Shown in pieces: positions 8,734 to 17,169 of a stretch of DNA of 64,000 nucleotides (within the stretch, counting starts at the first letter, position 1; every line of letters begins with the position of its first letter). The stretch spans positions 558,001 to 622,000 of the forward strand of contig NZ_PYAX01000002.1 in NCBI RefSeq assembly GCF_003014735.1, read 5' to 3'. The translations under genes and the position numbers were made by a program. The stretch comes from Saccharothrix carnea. GTDB lineage: Bacteria > Actinomycetota > Actinomycetes > Mycobacteriales > Pseudonocardiaceae. A model generated the notes under the pieces. That model searched no databases and was not told the DNA's origin. It saw only the letters and a list, made by a program, of their open reading frames with translations.

Positions 8734-8842
8734 CTCGGCACCTCCCCGCGTGGGACGGGAATCGCCGGAGATCCGTTCCCACCTCGGCGAGCGGGGTTCG
8801 GAGCGGGCCGGACACCGGTGGTGATGAGGCAGAATCCTGCCG

Positions 8843-10066
8843 GTGAGCACCAACTGGGCAGGCACCTTCACCTTCTCCGCCGCGCGGACCGCGCACCCGA
8901 CGTCGGTCGAGGAGGTCCGAGCCGCGGTCAGGGACGCCGAGTCGGCGCGGGTGGTCGGCGCGGGCCACTCGTTCAGCACGATCGCCGACACCGGCGGCAC
9001 GCTGATCAGCCTCGACCGGATGCCCGAGGTGTTCGAGGTCGGTGACGGCACGGTGCGGGTGAGCGCGGGGACGCGGTTGGCGCGGCTCGCCGAACGGCTG
9101 CACGCCGCCGGTCTCGCGCTGCCCGCGATGCCGTCGCTGCCGCACATCACGATCATCGGCGCCTGCGCCACCGCCACCCACGGCTCCGGCAACGACGTCC
9201 CGTCGCTCGCGAGCCTGGTCCGCTCCCTCGACCTGGTCGCCGCCGACGGCGAAATCATCACCCTGACCAGGGGAGACGCCGGGTTCGACGGCGCCGTGGT
9301 GGCGTTCGGCTCGCTGGGCGTGGTGGTCGCCGTCGAGCTGGACGTCGTGCCGACCTTCGAGGTCGAGCAGCGGGTCTACCAGGACATGCCGTTCGACGCC
9401 CTGGTGGAGGACTTCGACGCCGTGTTCGCCAGTGCCTACAGCGTCAGCGCCTTCACCACCTGGCGGGGCGTGGCCCACGTGTTCGCCAAGCACCGCACCA
9501 CCGACACCCGGCACGACCTGGCCTGGACGGGTGCGACGCCCGCGGCCGAGCCGGTGCACCCCGTGCCCGGCCAGCCCGCCCTGCACTGCACGGCCCAGCT
9601 CGGCGTGCCCGGACCGTGGCACGAGCGGCTGCCGCACTTCCGCGCCGACTTCACCCCGAGCGTCGGCCGTGAGCTGCAGTCCGAGTACTTCGTGGCCCGC
9701 GAGCACGCGGCCGACGCGCTGCGGGCGCTCGACGACCTGGCCGCCGAGGTCGCGCCCGTGCTGCTGACCTCCGAGGTCCGCACGATCGCGGCCGACGCGC
9801 AGTGGCTCAGCCCCGTCCACGACCGGCCGAGCGTGGCGTTCCACTTCACGTGGCAGCCGGACGACGCGGCGGTGCGAGCCGTGCTCCGCAAGATCGAGGT
9901 GGCGCTGAGCCCGTGGCGGCCCCGCCCGCACTGGGGCAAGCTGTTCGAGCTGGCCGACCCCGGCGAGCGGTACCCGGACTGGGGCCGGTTCGCCGAGCTG
10001 CGCGACCGGCTCGACCCGACCCGCACCTTCCGCAACCCCCTGGTCGACGGCTGGTTCAGCCGGTAG
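8843..10066 (+). CDS. FAD-linked alditol oxidase (AldO/D-arabinono-lactone oxidase family)
   Basis: Protein of 407 residues, the usual size for Streptomyces AldO (about 418). The N-terminal FAD-binding PCMH domain includes VVGAGHSFSTIADTGG, where His42 matches the covalent flavin attachment site, and HITIIGACATATHGSG. The C-terminal ALO domain includes HWGKLFEL and ends DPTRTFRNPLVDGWF, typical of the family. It oxidises the terminal hydroxyl of polyols such as xylitol or sorbitol to the aldose and makes hydrogen peroxide in the cytosol. A GTG start is used. Its stop codon abuts the stop of the convergent Crp-like gene with no base between. Confidence 0.9.
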   Translation: MSTNWAGTFTFSAARTAHPTSVEEVRAAVRDAESARVVGAGHSFSTIADTGGTLISLDRMPEVFEVGDGTVRVSAGTRLARLAERLHAAGLALPAMPSLPHITIIGACATATHGSGNDVPSLASLVRSLDLVAADGEIITLTRGDAGFDGAVVAFGSLGVVVAVELDVVPTFEVEQRVYQDMPFDALVEDFDAVFASAYSVSAFTTWRGVAHVFAKHRTTDTRHDLAWTGATPAAEPVHPVPGQPALHCTAQLGVPGPWHERLPHFRADFTPSVGRELQSEYFVAREHAADALRALDDLAAEVAPVLLTSEVRTIAADAQWLSPVHDRPSVAFHFTWQPDDAAVRAVLRKIEVALSPWRPRPHWGKLFELADPGERYPDWGRFAELRDRLDPTRTFRNPLVDGWFSR

Positions 10067-11869
10067 TCACAGCCGCGCGAATCGCCGCAGCCCTTCCAGG
10101 TCGGGCACGACCACGTCGCGCCGCAGGTGGCTGACCACCACACCGGCCTTGCGCAGGTCGGCGAACGCCTTCTCGGCGGTGCGCGGTTTCATCCCGGCGA
10201 TCGAGGCGAGCTCCACCTTCGTCAACGGGATGCCGAGCACCCACCCGCCGACCTCCTGCCTGCCGTGCGTGCCGACAAGCTCGGCCAGCACCCGCGCCAC
10301 CCGCTCGGCGGCGGTGTGGGACAGGAAGTCGCGCCGCCGCCGGTTGGCCCACCGCAGCTGGTCGTCGATGACGCCGATCAGCTCGACGAAACCGTCGTTG
10401 CGGCGGTGCAGGAACCCGTGCAGCTCGGCGCTCGTGATCAGCTTCGCCGAGACGTCACCGCACGTGATCACGGTCGCCGAACGCGGCTTGTGGTCCAGCG
10501 CGGCCAGCTCGCCGACCAGGTCGCCCGCCACCCGCACGGTGAGCACCGCGGTGTCCCCGCTCGCGTCGTTGACCAGCACCTTCACCACGCCTTCGAGCAG
10601 CAGGAACACATGCGTGTCGGTGGCGTCCTGGACGATGATCTCCCGGTCGGCGCCGTAGCGGACCGCGGTGCCCAGCGACATCAGCTCCTGCCGGCTGGTC
10701 TCCCGCAGCCGCGACAGCAGCGTGCCCGGCGGCCACTCCGGCATCGTCAGGTTCTGCCGCACCGCGGGCGCGCTCGGCTTCGCCGTGGCCAGCGACCGGC
10801 CCGCGTCGGCGAACGACGCGTAACCCCGCTCGAACGACGGGTCCGGCCCGACCCCGGACAGCAACGCCTCGCACGCCCGCCGCTGCTCGTCCAACGCCGG
10901 CACGGCCGGGTGGTCGGGGCCCAGCGCCGCCACCGCGCGCATCGACGCGTCGCGCACCACGTCCAGCAGCCGCTGCCCCTGCGCCCGGGTGCCGTCGAGG
11001 TGGGCCAGCTCCAACTCGGCCGAGGCCAGGTTCGACGTCGCGATCACCGCGTGCGGGTGGTCCGCGCCCAACCGGGTCGCGGTGCGGTCGGCCGCCGAAC
11101 GCAGGCTCGGCAGCGCCAGCCGGGCCCGTTCCGCCGAACGACGCACCCTGGCCAGCTCGAACTCCGCCGACGCCAGGTTCGCCTGGGCCACCAGCGCCCG
11201 CGGGTGGTGGGTGCCCAGCGCGTTCAACGCCCGGTCGGTCGCGTCACGCAGGTCGGTCAACGACTCGGCGACCTCCTCGGCGTCACCGTGGTCGCGGGCG
11301 ATCCGGAACCGCGCGCACATCAGGTTCAGCCTCAGCACGCACGTCTGCGGGTGGTTCGACCCGAGCACCGCCGCGTTGCGCTGTAACGCCAGCTCCAGCG
11401 CACCCGTCTCGGTCGGTTTCGCCGGTTCCACGGCGACCGCCACCGACCCGACCGCGACCGGGTCGGCCACCGGCAGCGGGTCCAGGAAGTCGCCGACCAC
11501 CTGGCGCAACGGCGTGCCCCGGCCGAACGCGGCGCTCGGCGGCCTGCGCCGCACCTGGCGCGGCGCGGTCGTGCCCGGCTCGCGCCGACCGCGCGCCACC
11601 GACGCCAACGCCTGCTGGTCACGTACCCGTGACGCCTCCGGCCCGGTCGGGTCGACCAGCGCCAGCATGGCGATCAGCAGCGCGTCCGCGGCGTCGGCGG
11701 ACCCGATCCGCGTCAGCCCCGCGGCGCAGCGCAGCAGGCGGTCCACGTCGCGGCGCGCGCTGAGCGCGTCCAGCGAGCGCGCCAGGTCCACCGCGAGACG
11801 GCGGGCCGCCTGCCGGTCCGGCGCGGAGCGGGACAGGACGGCTTCGAGTTCGACCATTCGGCTGTTCAT
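10067..11869 (-). CDS. TPR-Crp/Fnr fusion transcription regulator
   Basis: Protein of 600 residues. Residues about 157-338 contain four helical units of roughly 50-55 residues, each with an LG..HP signature followed by NLASAE(F/L)ELA, as in kinesin-light-chain-type TPRs. Residues about 385-500 form a cyclic-nucleotide-binding-like domain (VFLLLEGVVKVLVND, GDLVGELAALDHKPRSATV) and about 517-595 a Crp winged helix (GIPLTKVELASIAGMKPRTAEKAFADL). Normal Crp/Fnr proteins are about 230 residues, so the long N-terminal half is unusual. No Fe-S cysteine set is seen. ATG at 11869 follows GGGGTG. It is divergent from the SARP gene. Confidence 0.85.
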   Translation of the reverse strand: MNSRMVELEAVLSRSAPDRQAARRLAVDLARSLDALSARRDVDRLLRCAAGLTRIGSADAADALLIAMLALVDPTGPEASRVRDQQALASVARGRREPGTTAPRQVRRRPPSAAFGRGTPLRQVVGDFLDPLPVADPVAVGSVAVAVEPAKPTETGALELALQRNAAVLGSNHPQTCVLRLNLMCARFRIARDHGDAEEVAESLTDLRDATDRALNALGTHHPRALVAQANLASAEFELARVRRSAERARLALPSLRSAADRTATRLGADHPHAVIATSNLASAELELAHLDGTRAQGQRLLDVVRDASMRAVAALGPDHPAVPALDEQRRACEALLSGVGPDPSFERGYASFADAGRSLATAKPSAPAVRQNLTMPEWPPGTLLSRLRETSRQELMSLGTAVRYGADREIIVQDATDTHVFLLLEGVVKVLVNDASGDTAVLTVRVAGDLVGELAALDHKPRSATVITCGDVSAKLITSAELHGFLHRRNDGFVELIGVIDDQLRWANRRRRDFLSHTAAERVARVLAELVGTHGRQEVGGWVLGIPLTKVELASIAGMKPRTAEKAFADLRKAGVVVSHLRRDVVVPDLEGLRRFARL

Positions 11870-12241
11870 CCGGCACCCCAGGTGGTTGCTCGGTCTGCGA
11901 CGGCGCGGTTCCTGCGTTCGGACGCCGTGTTCCGACGTTCGGGCGCGGGGACTCGTGCCGCCGGAGTGGAATCCTCGTCCATAGCGGCGATATCGGTTGC
12001 TCCGGGCATTCGTTAGCGCATCCCTGACATTGTTACGGTACGAATGGTCGGATGTCCGACCGTTATCCGCACTATTGCGGAAAACCGTGTGAGTTTTTTG
12101 TCGTAGTGAACATCTTGGACGGCGTGCTGGGCGAGATCGGCCCCCGGCACGCGAGGATCGCTCGGATCCCGGCGCCCCTGCCGCGCGAAACGGCCGGTGG
12201 CCTGCGGAGCCGCTCCCCTCCCACCGTGGCACAGTGATCGC
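11870..12241. promoter_or_regulatory. Divergent promoter region between Crp-like and SARP genes
   Basis: This 372-bp stretch holds the promoters of both regulators. Two perfect palindromes sit in its least GC-rich part: GGTCGGA-TG-TCCGACC (12046-12061) and TCCGCA-CTAT-TGCGGA (12066-12081), a plausible pair of operators. The left end carries copies of the dispersed GTCCTNCGTTCGG motif. A 61-codon open frame at 12052-12237 lacks coding bias and is not called. Confidence 0.5.
11909..11943. repeat. Dispersed intergenic motif, copy pair 1
   Basis: Two imperfect copies, TTCCTGCGTTCGG (11909-11921) and TTCCGACGTTCGGG (11930-11943), of a short motif also found at 16291-16326 and 31846-31899. The function is unknown. 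Confidence 0.45.
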
Positions 12242-15200
12242 ATGCGGGTGGGGGTGTTGGGACCGCTGGAGGTCACGGCGGACGGCACGGCGATCGGGAT
12301 GGGCGGCGCCAGGGTGCGCGCGCTGCTCGTCCGGTTGGCGGTGGCCGCGGGTCGGGTCGTCACCACCGAGGAGCTGGCCGACGCGCTGTGGCCGGACGAC
12401 CGGCCGGCCGACGAGGTGGCTGCCGTGCGGTCGCTGGTGTCCCGGCTGCGCCGCGCCCTGCCCGCCGACGTGCTGCGGTCCGCGCCCGGCGGCTACCGGC
12501 TCGACCTGCCCGCCGACGCCGTGGACGCGCTGCGGTTCGACCGGCTCGCCCGTGCCGCCAGGACCGCCCTGACCGGCGGCGACCCGGCCACCGCGCGACG
12601 GCTGGCGGCGGAGGCGTTGGCGCTGTGGCGCGGACCGGCGCTGGCCGACGCGGCGGGCGCGCCGTTCGCGGTCGGCTACGTCGCCGGTCTTGACGAGACG
12701 CGGCTGGGCGTCGTGGAGGACGGTGCCGCGGCCGACCTCGCGTGCGGTCCGGCGGACCACCTGGTCGCCGAACTCACCGACCTCGCCGCGCGGCACCCCC
12801 TGCGGGAACGGTTGCAAGCCCTGCTGCTGCGCGCCCTCGTCGCAGCCGGTCGCCCCGCGGAGGCACTGGCCGCCTACGAGGAGATCCGCCGCCGGTTCGC
12901 CGACGAGCTGGGCGCCGACCCCGGCCCCGAGCTGCGCGAGACCCACCAGGAGATCCTCCGCGCCGAACCCGTCGCGACGACCGGCTCCCCGCGCGCGGGC
13001 AACCTGCGGCTGCCGTTGACCAGCCTGATCGGCCGGTCCGCCGACGTCGAACGGGTCGCGGGCCTGCTGGCGGCCCACCGGCTGGTCACCCTGGTCGGGC
13101 CGGGCGGCGCGGGCAAGACCCGCCTGGCCACCACGGTCGCGGCCCGGCTGCCCGGTGGCGCGTGGCAGGTCGAACTGGCCCCGGTGACCGACCCCGACGA
13201 CGTGGCCACCGCCGTGCTGGGCGCACTCGGCCTGCGCGACCAACGCGCCGTCGACCGCCCCGCGCCCGTCGTGGACACGATGACCCGGCTGGTGGACGTG
13301 CTGTCGCGCACCGAGGCCGTGGTCGTGCTGGACAACTGCGAGCACCTGGTCGACGCGGCGGCCCGGTTCACCGACGAGCTTCTGGGCCGGTGCCCGCGGC
13401 TGCGGGTGCTGGCGACCAGCCGCGAACCGCTCGGCGTGTACGGGGAAGTGGTCAGCCCGGTGCCGCCGCTGGACGGTGACGCGGCCGTGCGGCTGCTCGC
13501 CGAACGCGCGGCGGCCGTGCGGCCCGGGTTCGCCGTGACCCCGGACAACGCCGACGCGGTCGCCGAGGTGTGCCGCCGGCTCGACGGCCTGCCGTTGGCG
13601 ATCGAACTGGCCGCGGCCCGGCTGCGGTCGTTGTCGGTCGAGCAGCTGGCCGCCCGCCTCGACGACCGGTTCCGCCTGCTCACCGGCGGCAGCCGCACCG
13701 CCCTGCCCCGGCACCGGACGTTGCGCGCGGTGGTGGCGTGGAGCTGGGACCTGCTGCCGGAGCCAGAACGGGACTTCGCCGGGCGGCTGGCCGTGTTCCC
13801 GGCGGGCTTCGACCTGGAGGCCGCCGAACGGCTCGCGGGCGACGAGGCGTTCGACCGGCTCGCCGCGCTGGTCGACAAGTCGCTGGTGCAGGTCGTGGAC
13901 GGCGCCCGCTACCGGATGCTGGAGACGATCCGCGAGTACTGCCTGGAACAGCTGGCCGGGAGCGGTCGGGTCGCCGCGGCGCGGGCCGCGCACGCCGAGT
14001 ACTTCCGCGACCTGGCCGAGACCGCCGAACCGCACCTGCGGGGCAAGGACCAGCTGACCTGGATCGCCCGGCTGGAGGCCGAACGGGACAACCTGATCGC
14101 CGCGCTGCACTTCGCCGCCGACAGCGGTGACGCGGACACGGCCGTGCGGCTGGCCGCGGCGATGAGCATGTTCTGGACCATGCGCGGCAACCGGGCCGAG
14201 TCCGTGCCGTGGCTGCGCCTCGCGCTGGCCGTGCCGGGGGAGGCGCCGGCCACCGCGCGGCAGGTCGCGTCGGCGTTCCTGCTGGTCAACGACGCGGTCA
14301 CCGGAGTGTTCGGCGGCCTGGAGGAGCACCTCGCGCGGCTCGCCGAGTTGGCCGCCGAGTCCACCGGGGAGCACCCGGTGCTGGTGCTGCTGGAGCCGAT
14401 GCTGGGGCTGTTCCTCGACGACGCCGAGCGGGCCCTGGCGGCGGTGGACATGCGGCTGGACGTGCCGGACCCGTGGACGCGGGCCGTGCTGTGGATGGTG
14501 CGTGCCGCGGTGCGCGAGCACCAGGGCGACCTGCGCGGCGCTCGTGAGGACGTGACCACCGCGATCACCGGGCTGCGCGAGGTGGGTGACCGGTTCGCGC
14601 TGGCTCAGGCGCTGACCGCGGCGGCCGAGGCGCACCTGGCCTTCGGCGAGCCGGAACAGGCGTTGTCGTCGCTGGAGGAGTCGATCCGGCTGATCGCCGA
14701 ACTGGACCCCGACGACGACGCCGCGCAGGAACGCATCCTGATGGCCACCGCCCACCTGCAGTCGGGCGACCTGGAGCGGGCCCGCGCGCAGTGCCTGGCG
14801 TTGACCAAGCCGACGCCGCAGCCGTGGTCGGCGCGCGGCGTCGCGTTCGCCCGGCTCGTGCTGGGCGACATAGCCCGGTACCAGGGAGACCTGGCCGACG
14901 CGGAACGGCAGTACGAGGCCGCGCGGGCGGCGGTCGCGGACCAGCCGCTGGTGATACCCCAGTTCCACGCGGTGATCCTCACGTCGTGCGCGCACTTCGC
15001 CGTGGAACGGGGCGATCACGAGGCGGCCGTGACGGCGATCGGCACCGCCCGCGACCAGGCCATGTCGGTCAAGGACATGCCCGTGCTCGCCAAGGTCGCG
15101 GTCGCCGGGGCGGCCGTGCACGCGCACTTCGGCAACCCCACCGACGCGGCCAGGCTGCTGGGCGTGGCCGAGCACCTGCGCGGTGCCCCCGACGCGCGCA

Positions 15201-15331
15201 ACCCGGAGGTGACCCGCCTCGCCGCCCGCCTGCGCGCCGACGTGGGCGACGCCGCCTACGACCTCGCCTACGCCACCGGCGTGGCACTCGACCGCGCCGA
15301 CGCCATCGCCCTGGTCCGTGCCGTCGTCTGA
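12242..15331 (+). CDS. SARP/AfsR-type regulator with BTAD, NB-ARC-like ATPase and TPR domains
   Basis: Protein of 1029 residues. Residues 1-92 form an OmpR-like winged helix (VGVLGPLEV, RVRALLVRLAV), about 93-240 the BTAD domain, about 255-600 a STAND ATPase with Walker A GPGGAGKT at 286-293 and Walker B-like VVVLDNCEHL, and the rest consists of TPR-like helices. The family activates secondary metabolism or developmental genes in streptomycetes. The ATG at 12242 starts directly at the DNA-binding domain. The gene stands alone, with no direct tie to one biosynthetic cluster. Nearby candidate targets are the Crp-like gene opposite and the SRPBCC operon downstream. Confidence 0.9.
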   Translation: MRVGVLGPLEVTADGTAIGMGGARVRALLVRLAVAAGRVVTTEELADALWPDDRPADEVAAVRSLVSRLRRALPADVLRSAPGGYRLDLPADAVDALRFDRLARAARTALTGGDPATARRLAAEALALWRGPALADAAGAPFAVGYVAGLDETRLGVVEDGAAADLACGPADHLVAELTDLAARHPLRERLQALLLRALVAAGRPAEALAAYEEIRRRFADELGADPGPELRETHQEILRAEPVATTGSPRAGNLRLPLTSLIGRSADVERVAGLLAAHRLVTLVGPGGAGKTRLATTVAARLPGGAWQVELAPVTDPDDVATAVLGALGLRDQRAVDRPAPVVDTMTRLVDVLSRTEAVVVLDNCEHLVDAAARFTDELLGRCPRLRVLATSREPLGVYGEVVSPVPPLDGDAAVRLLAERAAAVRPGFAVTPDNADAVAEVCRRLDGLPLAIELAAARLRSLSVEQLAARLDDRFRLLTGGSRTALPRHRTLRAVVAWSWDLLPEPERDFAGRLAVFPAGFDLEAAERLAGDEAFDRLAALVDKSLVQVVDGARYRMLETIREYCLEQLAGSGRVAAARAAHAEYFRDLAETAEPHLRGKDQLTWIARLEAERDNLIAALHFAADSGDADTAVRLAAAMSMFWTMRGNRAESVPWLRLALAVPGEAPATARQVASAFLLVNDAVTGVFGGLEEHLARLAELAAESTGEHPVLVLLEPMLGLFLDDAERALAAVDMRLDVPDPWTRAVLWMVRAAVREHQGDLRGAREDVTTAITGLREVGDRFALAQALTAAAEAHLAFGEPEQALSSLEESIRLIAELDPDDDAAQERILMATAHLQSGDLERARAQCLALTKPTPQPWSARGVAFARLVLGDIARYQGDLADAERQYEAARAAVADQPLVIPQFHAVILTSCAHFAVERGDHEAAVTAIGTARDQAMSVKDMPVLAKVAVAGAAVHAHFGNPTDAARLLGVAEHLRGAPDARNPEVTRLAARLRADVGDAAYDLAYATGVALDRADAIALVRAVV

Positions 15332-15351
15332 GACCCCGACCCGACCCACCG

Positions 15352-15387
15352 TTGACGCAACTTCCTGGTTGCCATAATGTGGCAACC
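15352..15387 (+). promoter_or_regulatory. Promoter with overlapping ArsR-type operator
   Basis: TTGACG (15352-15357) is a good -35. The perfect inverted repeat GGTTGCC-ATAATGT-GGCAACC (15367-15387) encloses a -10-like ATAATG/TAATGT. A further GGTTGC half site lies at 15392-15397. An operator lying on the -10 of an operon that ends in an ArsR gene fits autorepression. Confidence 0.7.
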
Positions 15388-15415
15388 GAACGGTTGCTAC
15401 TTGATGGAGGCTGTC

Positions 15416-15847
15416 ATGGGATTCCCCGATCGGATCGAGCGGGTCGTGGAGATCGCCCAGCCGCCGGACGCGGTGTGGGCGGCGATCACCACGGCCGAAG
15501 GGCTCGGCGCGTGGTTCGGCGACGAGGCCGCGATCGACCTGCGTCCGGGCGGCACCGCGCGGATGAGCTGGAACGACGGGCCGACGGTCGAGATGCGGGT
15601 GGAACGGGTGGAGGAACCGACCGTGTTCGGCTTCACCTGGCCGATGTTCGGCTTGCCCGAGGACGACCCCCGTCGCTCGTACGTCGAGTTCACGCTGGAA
15701 CCGGTCGGCTCGGGCACCAGGCTGACCGTGGTCGAGACCGGATTCGCCCAGCTGTCCGAGGACCTCTACGGCAAGGCGTACGACGCCCACCGCGAGGGCT
15801 GGGCGAGCGAGTTGGGTGAGCTGGTCGATTACGTCAATGGCGCCTGA
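15416..15847 (+). CDS. SRPBCC/AHSA1-like domain protein
   Basis: Protein of 143 residues of the START/SRPBCC superfamily (AHSA1-like), a small hydrophobic-cavity fold. Typical elements are PPDAVWAAITTAEGLGAWFGDEA near the N-terminus, LRPGGTARMSW and the C-terminal helix with GWASELGELVDYV. Two upstream in-frame ATGs exist. The ATG at 15416 is chosen because GGAGG precedes it by five bases. It is the first gene of a two-gene operon with an ArsR regulator, a very common actinobacterial pairing whose ligand is usually unknown. Confidence 0.88.
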   Translation: MGFPDRIERVVEIAQPPDAVWAAITTAEGLGAWFGDEAAIDLRPGGTARMSWNDGPTVEMRVERVEEPTVFGFTWPMFGLPEDDPRRSYVEFTLEPVGSGTRLTVVETGFAQLSEDLYGKAYDAHREGWASELGELVDYVNGA

Positions 15848-16193
15848 CGCCGAAGCCGTCGCCGAACAGGTCTTCACCGCCCTGGCCGACCCGACCCGGC
15901 GCGCCATCCTGGCCGCGCTGGCGTCCGGGGGTCCGGCCACGGCCACGGACCTGGCCGATCGCCTGCCCATCACCCGGCAGGCGATCGCGAAGCACCTCGC
16001 CCTCCTGGCCGACGTCGGCCTGGTGACGGCGGAACCGGGGGAGCGGCGCCGGGTGCGGTACCGGCTGCGCTCCGCGCCGATGCAGGTAGCACAGCGGTTC
16101 CTGGCCGCGCTGGCGCGTGACTGGGACAGCCCGCTCTCCGCGTTGAAGGACCACCTCGACCGCGGTGGCAGCACTGCGGACCGACGAACGTGA
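15837..16193 (+). CDS. ArsR-family HTH repressor
   Basis: Protein of 118 residues with the compact ArsR winged helix: FTALADPTRRAILAALA, then the recognition helix region DLADRLPITRQAIAKHLALLADVGLV and the wing EPGERRRVRYRL. No metal-binding Cys pair is present, so it belongs to the non-metal SRPBCC-associated subgroup. The ATG at 15837 overlaps the SRPBCC stop by 11 bp; an in-frame start seven codons earlier is possible. It probably represses its own operon through the inverted repeat at 15367-15387. Confidence 0.88.
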   Translation: MAPDAEAVAEQVFTALADPTRRAILAALASGGPATATDLADRLPITRQAIAKHLALLADVGLVTAEPGERRRVRYRLRSAPMQVAQRFLAALARDWDSPLSALKDHLDRGGSTADRRT

Positions 16194-16200
16194 GGACGAC

Positions 16201-16263
16201 ATGACCCTGACCGACGAGGGCTACACCACGGGTTTCACCACCATCTCGACTGTCGACCGGTAG
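16201..16263 (+). pseudogene. Truncated SRPBCC-like N-terminal remnant (20 codons)
   Basis: An ATG seven bases after the ArsR stop opens a 20-codon frame. Its DEGYTTGFTT resembles the N-terminal strand of a second SRPBCC family often found next to such operons (typically DYTTTFTVDQ). It then hits TAG just before a GC hairpin. I read it as the stump of a deleted third gene. It could also be chance. Confidence 0.3.
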
Positions 16264-16266
16264 CCG

Positions 16267-16295
16267 GGACACGCGCGTCCACCACGCGCGTGTCC
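16267..16295. terminator. Hairpin terminator between convergent operons
   Basis: Perfect 12-bp stem GGACACGCGCGT / ACGCGCGTGTCC with a 5-base loop, lying between the ArsR operon and the convergent ABC permease. There is no T tract, as is usual in actinomycetes. Its right arm overlaps a copy of the dispersed motif. Confidence 0.6.
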
Positions 16296-16326
16296 TGCGT
16301 TCGCGTCAGTCGTGTCCTACGTTCGG
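16291..16326. repeat. Dispersed intergenic motif, copy pair 2
   Basis: Direct copies TGTCCTGCGTTCG (16291-16303) and TGTCCTACGTTCGG (16313-16326) of the motif seen at 11909 and 31846. The second is 19 bp from the stop of the convergent permease gene. Confidence 0.5.
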
Positions 16327-16344
16327 AACACCCGAGTTGAACGC

Positions 16345-17169
16345 TCAGGCGCGGCGGCGGTAGGCGGTCACGGCCAGCGGCGCGAACACGGCCACGAACA
16401 GCGCCGACCAGGCCAGCGTCCACGCCACCGGACCGGCCACCGGGCCGCCCACCATCAGGCCGCGTGACGCGTCCATCACGTGCGTCACCGGGTTGATCCC
16501 GACCCACGTCCGCAGCCACCCCGGCAACGTCTCCGCCGGCGCGATCATGCTGGTGCCGAACGTCAGCGGGAACAGGACCACGAACCCGAGGCCCTGCACC
16601 GCGCCCGGCTGCCGCGCCAGCATCCCCACCAAGACGAACGCCCAGCTCAGGCTGAACGCGAACAGGATCGCCAGCAGGCACGCCGCCAGCGCGGGCAGCA
16701 CGCCGGTCTCCACCCGGAACCCCATCAGCGTGCCGAACAGCAGCAGCGACACCACCGCCACGACGTACCGGATCAGGTCACCGAGCACCGACCCGACCAA
16801 CGGCGCGGACCGGCCGATCGGCAGGCTGCGGAACCGGTCGAACACGCCCTTGCCGATGTCGGTGCTCAGGTTCACGCCGGTCGCCATCCCGCCGAACATG
16901 GTCGTCTGCACCATGATCGCGGGCAGCAGGAACTGCAGGTACTCGTGCGTCGACCCGGCCACCGCGCCACCGAGGAGGTACACGAACAGCACCACGAAGA
17001 TCACCGGCTGCAGCGTCACGTCCAGCAGCTGCTCGGGCGACCGCATGGTCTTGATCAAGCTGCGCCGGGCCAGCGCGAGGCTGTGCCGGGCCGGCGCGAA
17101 CGGCCGCCGAGCCGGCTCCGCGGCCACCGCCGGTGAAGAAGCCGTCAACGTCGTCACTCCTCCGGTCAT
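16345..17169 (-). CDS. ABC-2 type permease, DrrB-like drug exporter subunit
   Basis: Protein of 274 residues with six predicted membrane helices (for example PVIFVVLFVYLLGG, YVVAVVSLLLFGTLMG and AWTLAWSALFVAVFAPLAV) after a cytosolic N-terminus. The ABC-2 signature MTFGTSMIAPAETLPGWL is present as PLTFGTSMIAPAETLPGWL. It forms the membrane half of a DrrAB-type efflux pump. Its ATG at 17169 overlaps the ATPase stop (ATGA), so the two are translated together. The substrate is unknown. Confidence 0.88.
   Translation of the reverse strand: MTGGVTTLTASSPAVAAEPARRPFAPARHSLALARRSLIKTMRSPEQLLDVTLQPVIFVVLFVYLLGGAVAGSTHEYLQFLLPAIMVQTTMFGGMATGVNLSTDIGKGVFDRFRSLPIGRSAPLVGSVLGDLIRYVVAVVSLLLFGTLMGFRVETGVLPALAACLLAILFAFSLSWAFVLVGMLARQPGAVQGLGFVVLFPLTFGTSMIAPAETLPGWLRTWVGINPVTHVMDASRGLMVGGPVAGPVAWTLAWSALFVAVFAPLAVTAYRRRA

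Noticed and set aside
12052-12237. A 61-codon frame in the Crp/SARP divergent region
   Set aside because: There is no third-position GC bias, no ribosome site and it contains both candidate operators.
10067-16174. A continuous minus-strand open frame of over 2000 codons running through the SARP and SRPBCC/ArsR genes
   Set aside because: Only the part after 11869 codes for a recognisable protein (TPR-Crp). The rest is antisense to the SARP and ArsR genes, is dominated by Arg/Gly/Gln/Pro and reflects GC-rich strand mirroring.
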